Shown in pieces: positions 21,635 through 34,679 of a DNA stretch of 64,000 bases; the first letter of the stretch is position 1, and each line of letters opens with the position of its first letter. The notes beneath the pieces were generated by a model. That model was given only the letters and a program-made list of their open reading frames with translations. It was not told where the DNA came from and ran no database searches. The DNA lies in contig NW_005178956.1 of assembly GCF_000350225.1 (NCBI RefSeq), positions 142,463 through 206,462 on the forward strand, in the 5' to 3' direction. A program made the translations under genes and the position numbers. This DNA comes from Chondrus crispus. Its lineage: Eukaryota; Rhodophyta; Florideophyceae; Gigartinales; Gigartinaceae.

Positions 21635-22587
21635 TGAATGCGCCTGTTAGGCAGAGACCAAGGTCCGGCGGTCCAACACAAACAACAGCAACAAAAACAA
21701 CAACTGCCAACGGCACAGCGCTACGCAGTGTTCGAAGCTCCCTGTCCTCTTTAAGCGGGTTTGCGGCCCGCAGTAGCTCGGATCCCTGATAGGGGGGCAA
21801 GGAGAAGGGCCCAGCCCGGGATCGGTAAATGGTGGTAGGGTCTTGTAAAGGCAACTGCTCGACGAGTTCGGAGGGGTGTTTAAATAAACCTCGTCCGATG
21901 GGTCGTAAATCCAATGCTCGAAGAGCGCCTTGTACACCTTATACCCTTGATAAGGTCTTCGACGGGGACGTCGCAACGTAACCCGTCGGGAAAGAAGAAA
22001 ACTTAGCAGCGCTACACCGTCGTGCTGCCCGATGGCAAAGTACCAACAACGGATCGGTCGCAACCAGATTCCGATGGAACCAACACCGAGAAAAGCACCA
22101 CTGGTGCACCAACACAAAAGCCCGATGGCAAATGACGTCACGTTGCGGATCGCAATCCTACAAGGTGGGACCAACTCAAGATTAAGGGAAATTAGGATAG
22201 GGAAATAAAGGAAAATTGGTAAGGAAAAAGGGGACCCCCGAGCGCAGAGGATAAATTAATCTGTAGTTAAAGGGACTGTCTTGTAAAAGACGGACTTCAA
22301 CCAAGGCGATATCAGACTCTGGCAACTCGGGTTACGTTTACTGACTTGGTGGTCAGAGGGCTAAGGTATATATCGCCCCGCCGGAGCCACCACAGTATCT
22401 CGCGGCGCTAGATCCTAAATCTAATCTAATGTCAGCAAAATTAATGCTAACTAACTAAATAATTTAATTTAATTTAAAAATTAAAACTGCAATTATTCAC
22501 ACGTGTGTCCCCCAATCCGGACCACTTTTCATATCCAAATATTTTCCTTTCTTTTCACCCCCCTTTTCAGGTGCGTATTGCACTACA
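21635..22587 (-). repeat. 3' LTR of element C
   Basis: About 953 bp; the right edge attgcactaca at 22587 matches the other copy. The left edge is slightly eroded compared with the 5' copy. Contains gatatatacc (TATA-like, minus strand) near 22367-22375. Confidence 0.85.
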
Positions 22588-22600
22588 TATCCCCCTTCTG
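22588..22600 (-). other. Polypurine tract of element C
   Basis: Minus strand reads cagaagggggata immediately before the TGTAGTG start of the 3' LTR, the standard site for plus-strand priming. Confidence 0.65.
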
Positions 22601-25600
22601 AGCGCCCTTGCGCAACGCAACACCAACTTAAACTCTCCTTGTCCTCCTGACTCGCACTCCTTTCGTGCATCGCCCCTACGTCCGACGGTGTCCTCGTGCC
22701 GCCGCTTCTGTCTCGACCACTCCCCCTTACGCAACTCCGTCGCGGTGTGTGCAAGCAAGGGCAAGATGAAACCTCAAGTCTCCGTATATCCCCGATTGGT
22801 CCTTCCCATCACGCGTCAGATTCGCCCGTCCCACAAGCGGACGAAGGCCCCGTTCCAAACTCCGACGTTCGACTGCCTCGTCCATTTTCCCGCTTCCCTT
22901 CTCTTTAGTTCATCCCCTTCGCATTCCCCTGCAGTTCGCCGAGCCTCCTTCCAACCACCTGGGTGGGGCCTACGACACTGATTCCGGCGTCCTAGCACAG
23001 TCCCAAGGTGTGACTCAGTATCGAGGGTCGACTTCTTGTCGTCCCTGCCAGGGGCCTGTGCTTAACTTCCCACTCCCCCTTTTTCTTCACGGGCGTCGTG
23101 CGACCTCAAAAACGCAGGTGTCAAGTCTACGCCTTATCTACGTCCGCGTAGGACGTACATTCCAACAGTGAAGAAACAATCGCTCCTTTCGTGCGTCGCG
23201 GCACGCGCGGAAGGGGGTGCGCTGATCCGCACCCTTGCGATTTCCTCCCGTAGAATTTTGCGTCTTAGCTGTCGTCCTCTTCCCGCTTCTCCTACCATCA
23301 CTGGTCGATGTCGCGACGCCAGGTTCCGTCCTCTACTCTTGAGAGTGGGTCCACCGAGTATGATCAGCCAGAAAACCGGCGGTTTCGAAAGTGGCGGGCA
23401 GACGTGCCCTCATTATGCGCAAACAGCCCGCACTCGCGCGTTACTTCCGTCCCAACGGTGCGTAAATAGGGCTTCCCCGTATCCCTTGCACGAACGACAT
23501 TCTCCTCGTTATAATTTCGTAGTCCTCATAAATAAGCACCCACGAGAATGGCCGGTGCCGTTGATCGACAAACAACAACAAAAAATAGAAAAGGCGGGTC
23601 GTTGTCGTGCTCCTCCCTTCTTTTGCGGAGTGAGTAGTCGTGGGATCGGCGGTTTTGGCTGGTGCCAGCAAACCGGCATGATATCTTACGTGAACTGTCG
23701 TTCTTATTTGTTTCGTTAATATTCTCCAAGGGTGCCTTGCACCTCGTTCCTCATGAGCTGGCGTGCGATGCACTCCGGCTACTAAGTCAAGTAACGCATC
23801 CTTCGGTCCGATTCTGTTGGGACCCCATTGTCCCGCGTGGTGATGACGGACTAAAAATAGTCTCACTTTCGTCGTGTGTCAACACGTCTGCTGATCTAGC
23901 AGAAGCGTGTGAGTCCGTGTCCCCACCTCTTCGCCTGAGTTTAGTTAGTTTCTCTGTCGTCCTACCCGGGCTCCGTCTCGTCTGGCCCGTCGGTAGTGGC
24001 GGTCCGATTATCTCCTCGACAGTACAGCAGCACAAATTGAGACAAAACTAGCAAGGAGAATACAAGAAATGAAACTAATCAGATAATGAAGGAGCGGCGG
24101 TCTCCGGTTCCTGTAGCAACATATGGATCGTCGTGATCACAACCTCGTAGAACGTCGCCTTCTCTCCTTCGGAGTCTCTCGCTCTGCCGTAGTCTTTGTG
24201 GTCCTTCAGGTCCGAAGGGTGGGGCCTGGGGCGTCAAAAATGTGAATTGTCACCCTTGCTCGCATTATCCAGACGAGCTTATTCGTCCCAACCTCAAAAT
24301 GATCGAGGTATACAGTGCAAGCCCCACAGTACGGGACGACGGTCGTCGTTTCTCATCTCTTTCGAAAGACACATAAACTTTGTAGGCACCTTTTTTTTAA
24401 CGTCCCATCACCACTTCTTCGTCGACAAAACATCGGTTCGGGATCCCCGCATCTTCCGGCGGTGTAGCTCACGAGCGGCAACCACACACTTTCTTTTTGA
24501 ACTCGATCTATCCAATCCCCGTAGGGGACGGCGGGAAGACGACGAGCAGAGTCTCGACGAGATCATCCTGATTTCGCCTGCGGCGACGAGACCTCTTTGG
24601 TAGTTGCGCACCAAATCGGTGCAGAGTGAGGCGAACTGCGGCGCAACGGAATCGCAGATCCTCGGTCCTTCGGCGAGTGTCCCTCGATGTTTGGATATCG
24701 ATATATCCTCATTCATGGTGGTACCGTCTACCTTGATCGCCTTGGCGAGGACCCCCTCGAGATCCATCTCTCCTTTTCCTGCTCGTCAGCTTTGCACGCA
24801 CAGAGTTACTGTACGTCTCCGTTTCGCAGGCTTGGCTCCTCGTCCATTTTTTTCAAACGTAATGCTGACGACGTCCTCGTCGTCGCTTTGTGAGATTCAC
24901 CTTCCGAATCCCCTTTCCTCCCCTTGATCCTCAAGGATCGTTGGTGACGTTTCACGTCTGTGGCCAACAGCCTGGTGACCAGTTCAACCGTACCGATTGA
25001 CCTTATTGACGGGACCCCGACATCGTTCGGGGGTGATAAATAATTCGTACGACCGTTTGTGACCCATCCAAAGCTCTGTTGCTGGCAGCGAACTGTGTGG
25101 CAGTTTTGTTTCCCTGCTTGGGCTCTTTGACATGGTCCTCAGTGAGCATTTCGTGTCGGGATAGAATTACTCCTCACAATTTTCCTCCCCTTCTGCGCTC
25201 CCTATAAACCGCTAGCTCGTTCCAAAGTGGGGTTGATGTCGTGTCGCGGAGTCGGGTTGCACCCTCAAATAAAAATTGTACATTGACTAGTTTTCTCAGT
25301 CGGGGTGAAGAAGCGGATGGACCTTCTATGCGAGTGCGCGTGACTAGTTTTGCGCAGTCGTTCCCGATTTGTAGACAACGGCTCACGTTCCCTCATTTCT
25401 GCTACCTGATTTGGCATCCCCCATCTTGCTCCTTCTCGTCCTTGGTAACACTAGGGCAGCTTGTCCTTCCTCTCGACTCGATACACGCATAATAAATTAA
25501 TTACGTTCGACGCGGCGCCTTTCTTCCTCGATCTGGCATCGCCTGGTTCGGATAACACGATTTTTTTCTTCGCTTCCCGCGGTGCGGGGTTGGATCTCTG

Positions 25601-26645
25601 CTTCGCATGAGTCGTAAGATTACCTAGACAAAAACAAATTAAAGAAAACAAACGAAAACGAAACGATACACCGAAGTGCAGTACAACAACAAGAAGTGAG
25701 TGAGGGGGTTACGGTGTCAATAAATCCTTGATGAGGGCGTGATACAACACAGTAAGGCGACACAGCGTCGCTGTTGATCGGGAGTGGTGCGGGCAAGTGA
25801 CGGTGTTCACGATCCGATTGCGTGTCCCTTCGAGGGCGTGCAGTTTTAACTTCGACGAAGTTTTGGGGTTCGCTTTCCGGCGTTGTGTCAGGCCTTATGT
25901 TCTGCGAACAGTCCCCTCGGCGTCGCGACACGTGTCCAATAAATTTGATTAAAAATCCCGATGATTTGTCGTGTTCCATTTTGACTTCACAGAATTTGTC
26001 CGTCTGTATCCCCTTGGGAGTACAGTGCCTCTGAATTCTCTTCGTGAACCCGCTCTGTTGAGGGCAGTATGCCGATCTAAACGTCGTTTCGCATTCCGGG
26101 CCGGTGCCGTGCGTGGGTCCATACCAGTAAACGTTAGACTCGTTTCCTCATTAGTGCGTATGGTGGTCATCCACCTTCCCTCCGCCTTCCGTTCCATTCT
26201 CTTTGGAACCGATCAAGCCTCGTTCCTCACGAGTCCTCCCCGTTTCCTTCTTGCTTCTCATCAGCGTTGATGTACAGTCCTCAGCGTGCACACGAATCAA
26301 ACGCTTGCGTACCAGGTCCACTCAAACTGTACCTCCGTTTGCGAGTTGACTACCTTTCTTCTGACCGTGCTTCCGCGTCGAACCAAAACCGAAGTCACCC
26401 TGACCATATGCATCTCCTTACGACGACCAATAAAAATCGTCCGCTACGAGCGGCGGTGTTCCTCACCATCCTGTGAATTGCTCTTGAGAGCTTGACCGGC
26501 GATGTCGCATCTCGCATCATCCACTTCCTCTCGATCCGCCTCGCTAACTTGCTCACGCACATCAACTGGATCTTTCCCACACCTTCTCTTGCGGCTCGAA
26601 GGTAACCCGCTCGTCTGTCTGACACAGCCCCTTATCCCTTAGGGA

Positions 26646-26682
26646 GTACAGTCAAATGCTCGACCGATTGAGTTATCGGGAG
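26646..26682 (-). other. tRNA-Tyr-like 5' half
   Basis: Starting at 26682 the minus strand reads CTCCCGA (acceptor), TA, a D arm ACTC-AATCGGTC-GAGC, A, then TTTGA-CT-GTA. T8, A14, G18-G19, T33 and anticodon GTA stand where a tRNA has them; C1 is typical of tRNA-Tyr. The acceptor CTCCCGA pairs exactly with the 3' acceptor deduced from the primer sites of elements B and C. No matching 3' half was found nearby, so this is not a complete tRNA gene. Confidence 0.5.
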
Positions 26683-27736
26683 CACTCTTGTAGTGTTCTC
26701 GCGGCTATATGAGTCGTGACCCTTACATCATCTATGATAATCTGACACACCCTCTTCAGAACGACGCTTGTCCCTTCACTTACACTCTTCCGAATGCGTT
26801 CCGCTCTCTCCCTTCTGACGCCGTCTGGTTGCCACCAGACAATTCCTTAATTAGGCACAGTCTGTCGTGCTCGGTCACTCGTAGAGAACGCTTCTTCCTC
26901 GGCTCGAAACGCAGCGTATTTAATTAATTAGGACCGACAGCTAGCAATCCATTCTCGATCGTAAACGTCCGGCTTATTCACACGAGACCCGGTACGCTTG
27001 CTCGTGTGACGTCGTCGCCCGCGGTGCGGAGGTCTTGCTCTCTGCGTCACATAAAAAGTAAAAATGAACAAAACAAAAACGAAACGAAACAGAACAGTGT
27101 GAAAACAAAAATGACGGAAGTGGGTTACTGTGGTAAACCGGTAAATAGGTCGCTCGCAATATGCGCGTCCGTGCCAGTTCTTGCTGATCCAACTCAGCAA
27201 TAGTTTTCCTCAATGAGGCCGTCGATCCTGGCAGAGTACGGGTTACCAAGCCGGTTTTTGACACAGTATCGCCGTGGGCATGTGTCTCCGGTGGTCTCCG
27301 ATCTTAGCAGGTAGAGGGCGAACGTTCCCTTACTTGGGAATGTGACGGTGCACGTGGGCATCTCTTTCAGCTCTTCGATCAGGGTCAGATCGCGACTTAG
27401 CCTCCACACGGTTTTAGCCTGCGTGCCGCAACAACTAAAAAATATTCCTTTTTATTTAATGATCTTCCACGAGGGCGGACTGCTGATCCCGATTGTCATT
27501 TCACATGCATCCGTCGATTTCGTGTGCGTATTTTCCGAGAGGCTCCTTGCCTCATCCGGACATACAGTCTCACTTCCATTCCTTGATAACGCGTCGCGCG
27601 TCCTTTCTTCCTTCTGGAGGAACCCCGGGGGCTACCTACTTTGCTTCCTTTGCTCTCACTTTCCTCATCCGCAAAATCAGCGAATGCGTTTCTCCCTCGA
27701 ATTTCTGACTTCTCTGTTCTCCCTAACCTACTAGTT

Positions 27737-29329
27737 CTATTTGCGATGGTATCCCGGTTGTGCGTGCGACGCCTGCGCAGGTAAGGGTAGCCGTTTCCTT
27801 CGGAAATATGTGACTACCGCGCTGCGGGGGATTTGCTCAATAGGTTCCCACGTTGCGTCCTCGATGGTATATCCATACCATCGCACTTTGAGAATTAATT
27901 TCTCGTCTTGAAATCCATGATCGACGATTCTGTCGATTACGTACTCTGCGTCCTCGTTCGTCTCTACTCCCACGGGGTTATTTTCTTCCCCCTCCTCAAG
28001 ATCCTTCAGTCCGTTCTGCGTATCCAAACCGTCTGAATCCGTTCCGGTTGACGCGCGTGCGCGAGGGTCATCTTTTTCTGATATGTTTCCATGTCTTTCC
28101 CCGTTCTTCGTCCTGCGGAAGTGTAGCGCCTGGCTTAAACCGGTGACCGGCGCGTAGTCCATCGGACTTGGGGCTAACTCTACCCGATCGCGCGATACAC
28201 GCTCTTCTTGATCTCCAATAACAATGACGATCGTATTTTCATTTGACTCTCTAACTTGGTATGGACCGGTAGCGACTTGGGCTAGCTTGTGCTTCGGTTC
28301 GCTTGCCGTTCCTTGTTCCTTTCGGAGGAATACGTATGATCCCACTGGGATGTCGTACCTTGGTTTGCGATGTCTCGCATCGAAGTTTCGCTTGTAGCGC
28401 GCTTGCTCCTTCTGTAGGCTCTTGTCTGTGTTTTTCATTAGACTTTCCAGCCATGATTGCCACTTCAAGTAGTATGATCGCGAAGAGCTGAAATTTTCCA
28501 ACTGCGGCTGTGTTTGCAGCGCGATACTTCTCGGTGCTCGGGCTAATACTAATTCGAACGGGGCAATGTTTGTGGTTCGATGAACCTGAGTGTTGTAGGC
28601 AAACGTCACCGCGTCACTAAATAGGTCCCAATCCTTCGGATGTTCTCCGACGTATTTCCTCAGCGCGGAAGTGAGCGTGCGATTAAATCTTTCAACTTGC
28701 CCGTTGGCTTGCGGGTGGTACGTAGTCGTGAAAACGTTGCGAATGCCTAGAACTCGGGAAACGTTCTGAAAGAACCGGGCTGTGAACTGTGTCCCATTGT
28801 CGGACAGCAGCTTGACCGGCGGTCCGTACACGAATACCCAATGGTGAACGAAGGCCTGCGCGATGTGCGCGGCTGATATCTTCTTCAATGGTACGGTTCG
28901 TACCAGTTTCGAGTATCGATCGCTGATCACGAGAATATTCCGATTTCCTCGTTTAGTTGTAATTAGCTCGCCGAGGATGTCGATGGCGACAAACTCCAGC
29001 GGAGCTTTGGGCGTGAACAGCTTCATTTCCTTCGTGTTTCTTCTTAACTTCACCCTCTCCCGCGCACATGCGGCGCAATTCTTCGCGACTGCATAGCAGT
29101 CTAGGGAGTCTAGGGCCATCGTAGGCCAATAAAAATATCTTCTCAAAGTCTTGTAAAGTTTCCTGCCTCCCGAGTGGCCTGCCAATTTTGCGTAGTGGCT
29201 CAACCCTAGGACGCGGTCCCTTAACGATTGTGGTATCACCACTTGTACAAACTCTGCCGCAGTACGGCATAGATTTCCTTCGAGTTCCTCGGTCTCCATG
29301 CTGAACGTTCTCACCTTTCCGGCGTCCAT
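27737..29329 (-). pseudogene. Element C integrase and chromodomain region
   Basis: 530 residues: HHCC zinc finger (HYAKLAGHSGGRKLY ... NCAACAR), integrase core (FVAIDILGELITTKRGN, LLSDNGTQFTARFF, YHPQANGQVERFNRTL), a basic GPY-type segment (ATGPYQVRES) and a C-terminal chromodomain (YVIDRIVDHG, KLILKVRWYGYTIEDATWEP). A chromodomain is the mark of chromoviruses and is thought to steer integration to modified histones. Part of a fossil element. Confidence 0.9.
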
Positions 29330-31560
29330 TTCTTCCTTGATGCGATTGCAGAAGGGGTCGACGGCTTGCTCGCGAATGAGCTCTTCCGGAGTGACAGCTT
29401 GGAATTGATCGAGGCGATCAGGGGCGGGCCCCCCTCAAGAGCGAAGATGTCGTCTATCGCGTCAAAACTTTCCTCGTTCTCCACTGTACCCTCGACCGGT
29501 TCGGCCATAAAGCATGGGATTTCGTCGTCGATTTCGTCGACGGTTTCTCCTGCGGTCCGTAATCTTGACAGGGCATCAGCTTGACTGTTGGCCTTGCCCT
29601 TCTTGTACTTGATTTCGAAATCAAATTCCGAGAGGCGAAGCCTCCATCGGATTAATCTCCCGCTGGGGTCGGTTACGTTCATCAACCACCTCAATGAGGC
29701 ATGGTCGGTATGCACGATGAAGTGCTCACCATATAGATATGGTCTTAGAGTCTGTACGGCCCATATTACCGCTAGGCATTCTTTTTCTGATACAGAATAG
29801 TTTCTCTCGGCTGCGGCTAACGTTCTTGAAAAGAACCCGATGGGTTTGGGTTGCGCATCCGGGTGTGTTTGAAATAATGCAGCGCCTATTTGATAGTCGC
29901 TTGCATCGGTATCTACCGAGTAGGGTAGGTTCTTCTTCGGCAGCGCCAACACCGGCGGCGCCAAGATAGCGTCCTTGAGCTTATGAAAAGTTTTTCGCAC
30001 GGTTCGTCGAATCCTTCCAACTGGACTGGTTGTCCCTTCTTCAACAGTTGATTGAGCGGATGCGCGATTTTCGCATAATGCGGAACGAATCTGCGGTAGA
30101 CATTACAAAGTCCCAAAAAGCTCCTGAGCTGGGTCTGCGTTTGAGGGTACCTCACTTGTTCCAATGCGACGGTTCGCGCAGAGTCCACTTCCAATGTACC
30201 TGGCCGAACGACATGGCCCAGGTACTTGATATTTTCGACGAAAAATTCACACTTGCGAAGCTTGAGCTTCACACCTGCCTCCTCCAATACAGAAAGTATT
30301 TCATCCACGTGCACGATGTGCTCCTCCCACGACTTGCTAAAAATTATTATGTCGTCCAGATACACCAAACAGCACTTCCAACGGAACGGAGAGAGCAGGA
30401 TATCCATTGCTCTCTGGAACGTCGCTGGCGCCTTGGTTAGCCCGAAGGGCATTCTTGAGAAGCGATACAGTCCTGAGTGACACGAAAATGCGGTCTTGTG
30501 GGGGTTGCGCTCAGGGATAGGCATCTGCCAATATCCCGAAATCGCGCCCAACGCGGAGAAAACCTTGGTGTCACCAAGCGAGTCCAGGCACTCATCCATG
30601 CGCGGTAAAGGATACGTGTCCTTTACCGTCACCGCGTCTAACCGACGATAGTCTACGCAAAAGCGCATCGATCCGTCCGGCTTCGGCACCAATAAAACGG
30701 GCGACGCCCATTCTGACTGCGCCGGTTCGATGACTCCTGCTTCTAACATCTTCTGTACTTCTGCGTCCTCGACCTCCCGAGCCTTTGGACCGGCTCGGTA
30801 GGGAGCTTGTGCAATTGGCCTTGTATCCGGGGCCGGTTCAATCCGATGGACCGTGGTGTTGATCACACCGAAGGTCCCATCCCACATGCGGGAATGCTTT
30901 TTCAACATTCGTCGGAATCTTTCGCGCAGCCGGTCCGGCACGTGGCTCAGGTCGAGTTCCTCCACGTCCGGCGGGGGGCGCTCAATCCGCCGCTCCGGCT
31001 TCGTAGTTGCCGTCGCGGAGAGCCTTTCCTCCCGTTCTCCTTGCTGTTCCTCGCGGTCTTGATCCGGCGGTTCGCATCTTGTCTCGCCCGTAGGCGTCTT
31101 GGTGGAATTAGGAAAATTTTCCTTCTTCCTTTCTTGAATTCCGAGAACTTCACCAATGGTGGTTTTGCTCTCGAGCGCGGCTCTCGGGTGCGGTAATAAT
31201 TCTGCCACCACTTGGTCTTTTTGCACCCTGACAGGGTACGTCCTAAAATTTGGAACGAGTAAACGAACTGGCCTGTCAGGCTCAACCTGAACGACACCAT
31301 TCGTGCACGTCAACCCGTGCCTTTCGTACAACGACGAGTACGGCTGAACCACAACCAAGCCCGCCCCCTTCGAGGTGCATTCCACGACGCGTTGCGTCCC
31401 TGGCTCGATAGTCGTGGCTCTTGCCACTTTTACCTTAGGGGAAATTTGCTCCACCTTTCCATCATTCTCGTCCTCTCCCGGGACGAGATTCTCCTTCCCT
31501 CTTCTCGTCGAGAACGCTTAACTATCGGAACCTCCGAGAAATCCGCCAACTCAACCGTTT
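29311..31560 (-). pseudogene. Element C reverse transcriptase and RNase H region
   Basis: Contains LVPKPDGSMRFCVDYRRLD, RMPFGLTKAPATFQRAMD, CLVYLDDIIIFSKSW (YLDD catalytic site) and RNase H text (YSVDTDASDYQIGAALFQ, YSVSEKECLAVIWAVQ, IVHTDHASLRWLMN). Part of a fossil element. Confidence 0.9.
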
Positions 31561-31597
31561 TCTTCCTTGGATAAATTGCTTCCACAAACCGGTCACA

Positions 31598-32148
31598 TTA
31601 GTCCGCGCCTAGAATTAGCGGGACGGCTAGTTTTTTGCATACAATAAACTCGGCTGCGGCCACAAATTTTCCAAGCCTCACGGGCATTCTAATTGTGCCG
31701 AGAGTCCGGAATGGCCTATTGTTCGCGTCGCCAATGTCTTGGGTCGGTCCGTAGGACACTAGAGATTCCATTCCAGCTGGGAGTTCCGATTTTCGCACAA
31801 GGTTTGGTCCCGCGCCGGTGTCTAAAACAGACAACACCCGGCTCATCAATCCAACTGTTGGTCCAATGTCCGCGTAAACTTTATAGTTTTTTCGTGCAGG
31901 AACCAAAATCTTCTCGGGACACTCCCTTCGCTTAACCCTGTACCAGGGTCTTCGAACTTCTTCCAGCGGATGATCTCGGGCTCGGCTCAAAATTTTCTTG
32001 ACTTGAGCTGGCCCTTTGGGCTTATCCATCAATCCCACAACCTCCTCATCGGGGCCTGATTTTTCCCTTAGAGACGGGGAACGGGGCTGAGCCCCGGGCA
32101 CAGTACGTCGACCCTGTGCCTCTCGCGACTCATGCGAGATTCTCCTCT
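31598..32148 (-). pseudogene. Element C protease region
   Basis: Retropepsin-type aspartic protease: VLSVLDTGAGPNLVRKSEL carries the DTGA active site and VPLILGAD is the usual C-terminal strand. Part of a fossil element. Confidence 0.8.
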
Positions 32149-34433
32149 CTAGTGTTCCTGCCGCTGCGGGATCCTTCTCACATCCGACGGCGCGGGCCCC
32201 GCGGCGGGCCCTCTGAGGGGTTGGTTCGGCCTCGGCGTTGAAGCACTCGGCGTGCTCGCCGTCTGCGAATCGAACCAATTCTTGACCTTCAGGTAACTCG
32301 TCGATGGTATCCCTAACCTCTCCATCGGAGACAACGCCTCATAATTTTCCAAAACTGGGTGCATTTCCCTGAGGGAAAGAATGCACGTTGGCGCAGCGTG
32401 CCCCTTTTCATAGCAATAATAGCACACCAGTCCGTGCGTCTTGACGGGATATTGCGGCTTATGTCCTCGACGAGCCGGCGGCCTTCCTTGACGTTGCGGC
32501 CTTCCCATCCAGCCTGGCCTTCGAAACTTCGTACCCTTGTCCTCCACCGGAATGCGCGGCGCCGGCGTGTGGCCGCGCCCCTGGAACATCATCACGGGAT
32601 CCGTGGGCTCTGAAAACGACTCCGTCGTGTATGCAGGCGTCGGTAAAGTTGACGACCCGCTTGCCCCGTAGTCCTCGTGTCCGTAGCCCTCCGATGGCTC
32701 AATGAACTCGCCTTCGGCTACCAACGCGCCCTCGTAGTGATTTTCGCTACCTCCGTGCGCACCGCGCTCATCTGACGCGGATATTGACTCGGCTAAATGG
32801 GCGGCGGCATGACTTTTGCGACCGGGATAAGAAGCTCTCGGCTTCTTACCTGCCCTGATCGTCGACGGCGTCTGGATTGTGACCTTCTTGGTCTTCTTGT
32901 CCTTAGCGCGGCTCGCCGAGCCATGCGCCTTCGCGTAATTCACTAGTCTCAAAATCGAAACGTCCCGATTGTCTTGCCGGTATTGAGATACCATCGGCTT
33001 GATACTCAAATCGAGTCCTTCAATAAGCATCGTCATTTGTTCTTCCATCGAATATACGTTTCCACATCGATTGCTTGCGTCCGTCAGACGGATATAAAAT
33101 TCCATTTCGTCTTCAGACGGTCTTTGCTGAACTTCTCGCAATGCGAGCACAGCTTGGCGGACCTCGTCGGTTGCGAAACTCCTCAACAACCACTGTACGG
33201 CCTCCGGCCAAACGGATATCTTTCCGTGATGGGCCCCGGCCGTCTGAGACACCGAAGTGTATTGTCTCAAGGCGATGCCGGTTAAAAATTCAGGCAACAA
33301 GCGGATCGCTTGCCCCTCGTTCATTTCTTGAGTATCGAACTCTTGAACTAATTTTGCCAAAAAATCCAACACAAGGACCCCGTCCTCACCTGTGAACGTG
33401 TTGTCCTTCTTCACCTTAGGCGGAATATCTCTCCTGATTTTTCGCACGGCGGTCCGCCGGGAACTTTACAAATATGTCTGCGGGTTCCGCAAGCGGTACG
33501 TTCGGTACGAAAGTAATTTCTTGAAGAGGTAGTTGGTCGGATTCAGCTCCTCCAACTCCTCCCATCGCGGCCCGCGTCGCGTTGCGACGTCCTCTGGCTC
33601 AGCGTCCTTGTCTCTCCGCGAGGCGGACGAAGTGATTCCGCCCCGTCTGGAGGTAATTTTCTTGCCCTGCGAAATTCCTTTTCCTTCCTCTGAACGATGT
33701 TCGGAATCGCTGGCATGGTTCGACAAACCGCCGTCACCATCTTCGGAGAGGCCATTCGACTCGGCCGTTGAGTCCTGGCCCTCCGGCTCGTCACTACAGT
33801 GACTCTTGCTCCTGCGTCGCAGATCCTTCTTCGAAGTCTTTGACTTGGAACTCCGCTGTACAGCGGCCTTATCCTTCTTCGATCGACGGTCGCCTTCTCG
33901 ACCCGTGGGGAGCGGATCTTGCCCGGCGACCTGTTCAAGGTCCTTGAGACGATGAGCGGCGCGGTCGAACCGGTCGTTGATACTGCTTCTAAATTTACCT
34001 AAGGACTCCAAAGCTTGATTCGCGTCGCGCCTTGCGTCCTTGACCGAAATTTTTAACGAGGCTAGGCCCTCCGGCTCCAGACCGTCGGTCGCCTCACCTC
34101 GCTCCTTCTCGACGAGATCCACTCGAGCCGATAGCTCTCCTAAAACGGCGTGGAACTCGGAGGCTTGCAACTCCAGTTGCTTCCGGACGAGGGCTAATTC
34201 AGCCTCGAGATTTTTCGTCATCTCTTGGCGAATTTCCTCGCCCATCTTCTCGAACCTGTAGGATAGATTATCCTTGTCGGCGTCAATCCCCGTCGGGCAT
34301 TCTTGACCTTCGGGATCCGTGGCCGTATTGGCCTGGCTTCGGGTGCGAGGATCCTCGACGCCCTTGCCGATCCGACTCTGCTCGCCCCGGGACCGACGTC
34401 CCCGGGTGCGCTGGTCGACATGGTTCGTTTCAA
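32149..34433 (-). pseudogene. Element C gag region
   Basis: N-terminal coiled coil with a Ser/Lys-rich middle (34245-33466), then the capsid-like part (VLDFLAKLVQEFD, AVQWLLRSFATDE) and one zinc knuckle (CYYCYEKGHAAPTC). Same architecture as elements B and F. Part of a fossil element. Confidence 0.8.
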
Positions 34434-34546
34434 AAAAAGAATCTAACTTAACACAAAGAAAAAATAGAAAACGCTACAGCACCTGAATAAACTTACGTCG
34501 CAGAGAAAACTCCTGTAGTTCGTTTCAGCTTTCGCAGTTTCTAGGT

Positions 34547-34676
34547 CGGGTCTTCAGTACGCAAAAATTCTAGGTCGGGAGACCACTTTTGTAGTGCGTC
34601 TCCAGACTGGGACTTTCGTAGGCAAAATTCTTGATCAGGTCTCCTGCACACCAAAAATTCTAGGTCGGGAGACCAC
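34547..34676 (-). other. Element C primer-binding site, present in two copies
   Basis: The site next to the LTR (34656-34675) reads TGGTCTCCCGACCTAGAAT on the minus strand. About 110 bases further into the leader (34543-34596) the last LTR bases plus the same site (GCACTACAAAAGTGGTCTCC onward) occur again. This is a direct repeat of about 36 bases joining LTR end and primer site. Confidence 0.75.
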
Positions 34677-34679
34677 TTT

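Larger units (their letters stand above)
22588..27736 (-). other. Element C 3' region without long ORFs, 5.1 kb
   Basis: Lies between the chromodomain and the 3' LTR. No ORF on either strand exceeds about 185 codons and none shows an envelope, transposase or host motif. It contains A-rich blocks (plus strand) such as aaaacaaaaacgaaacg at about 23570, 25630 and 27060, and related segments about 1.43 kb apart (ttaattaatta at 25490 and 26920; cccgcggtgcgg at 25577 and 27018), suggesting an old internal duplication. A tRNA-like half lies at 26646-26682. Element B keeps only the first 150 bases or so of this region. Confidence 0.6.

Noticed and set aside
26581-26682. A complete tRNA-Tyr gene with an intron
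   Set aside because: The 5' half is convincing, but no T arm (TTCGATT) or TCGGGAG acceptor follows within 100 bases.
22505-27734. Envelope or other third gene in element C
   Set aside because: No ORF above about 185 codons, no signal peptide plus transmembrane pattern, no family motif.
28303-31196. Plus-strand ORFs across 28.3-31.2 kb
   Set aside because: Antisense shadows of the element C pol region.
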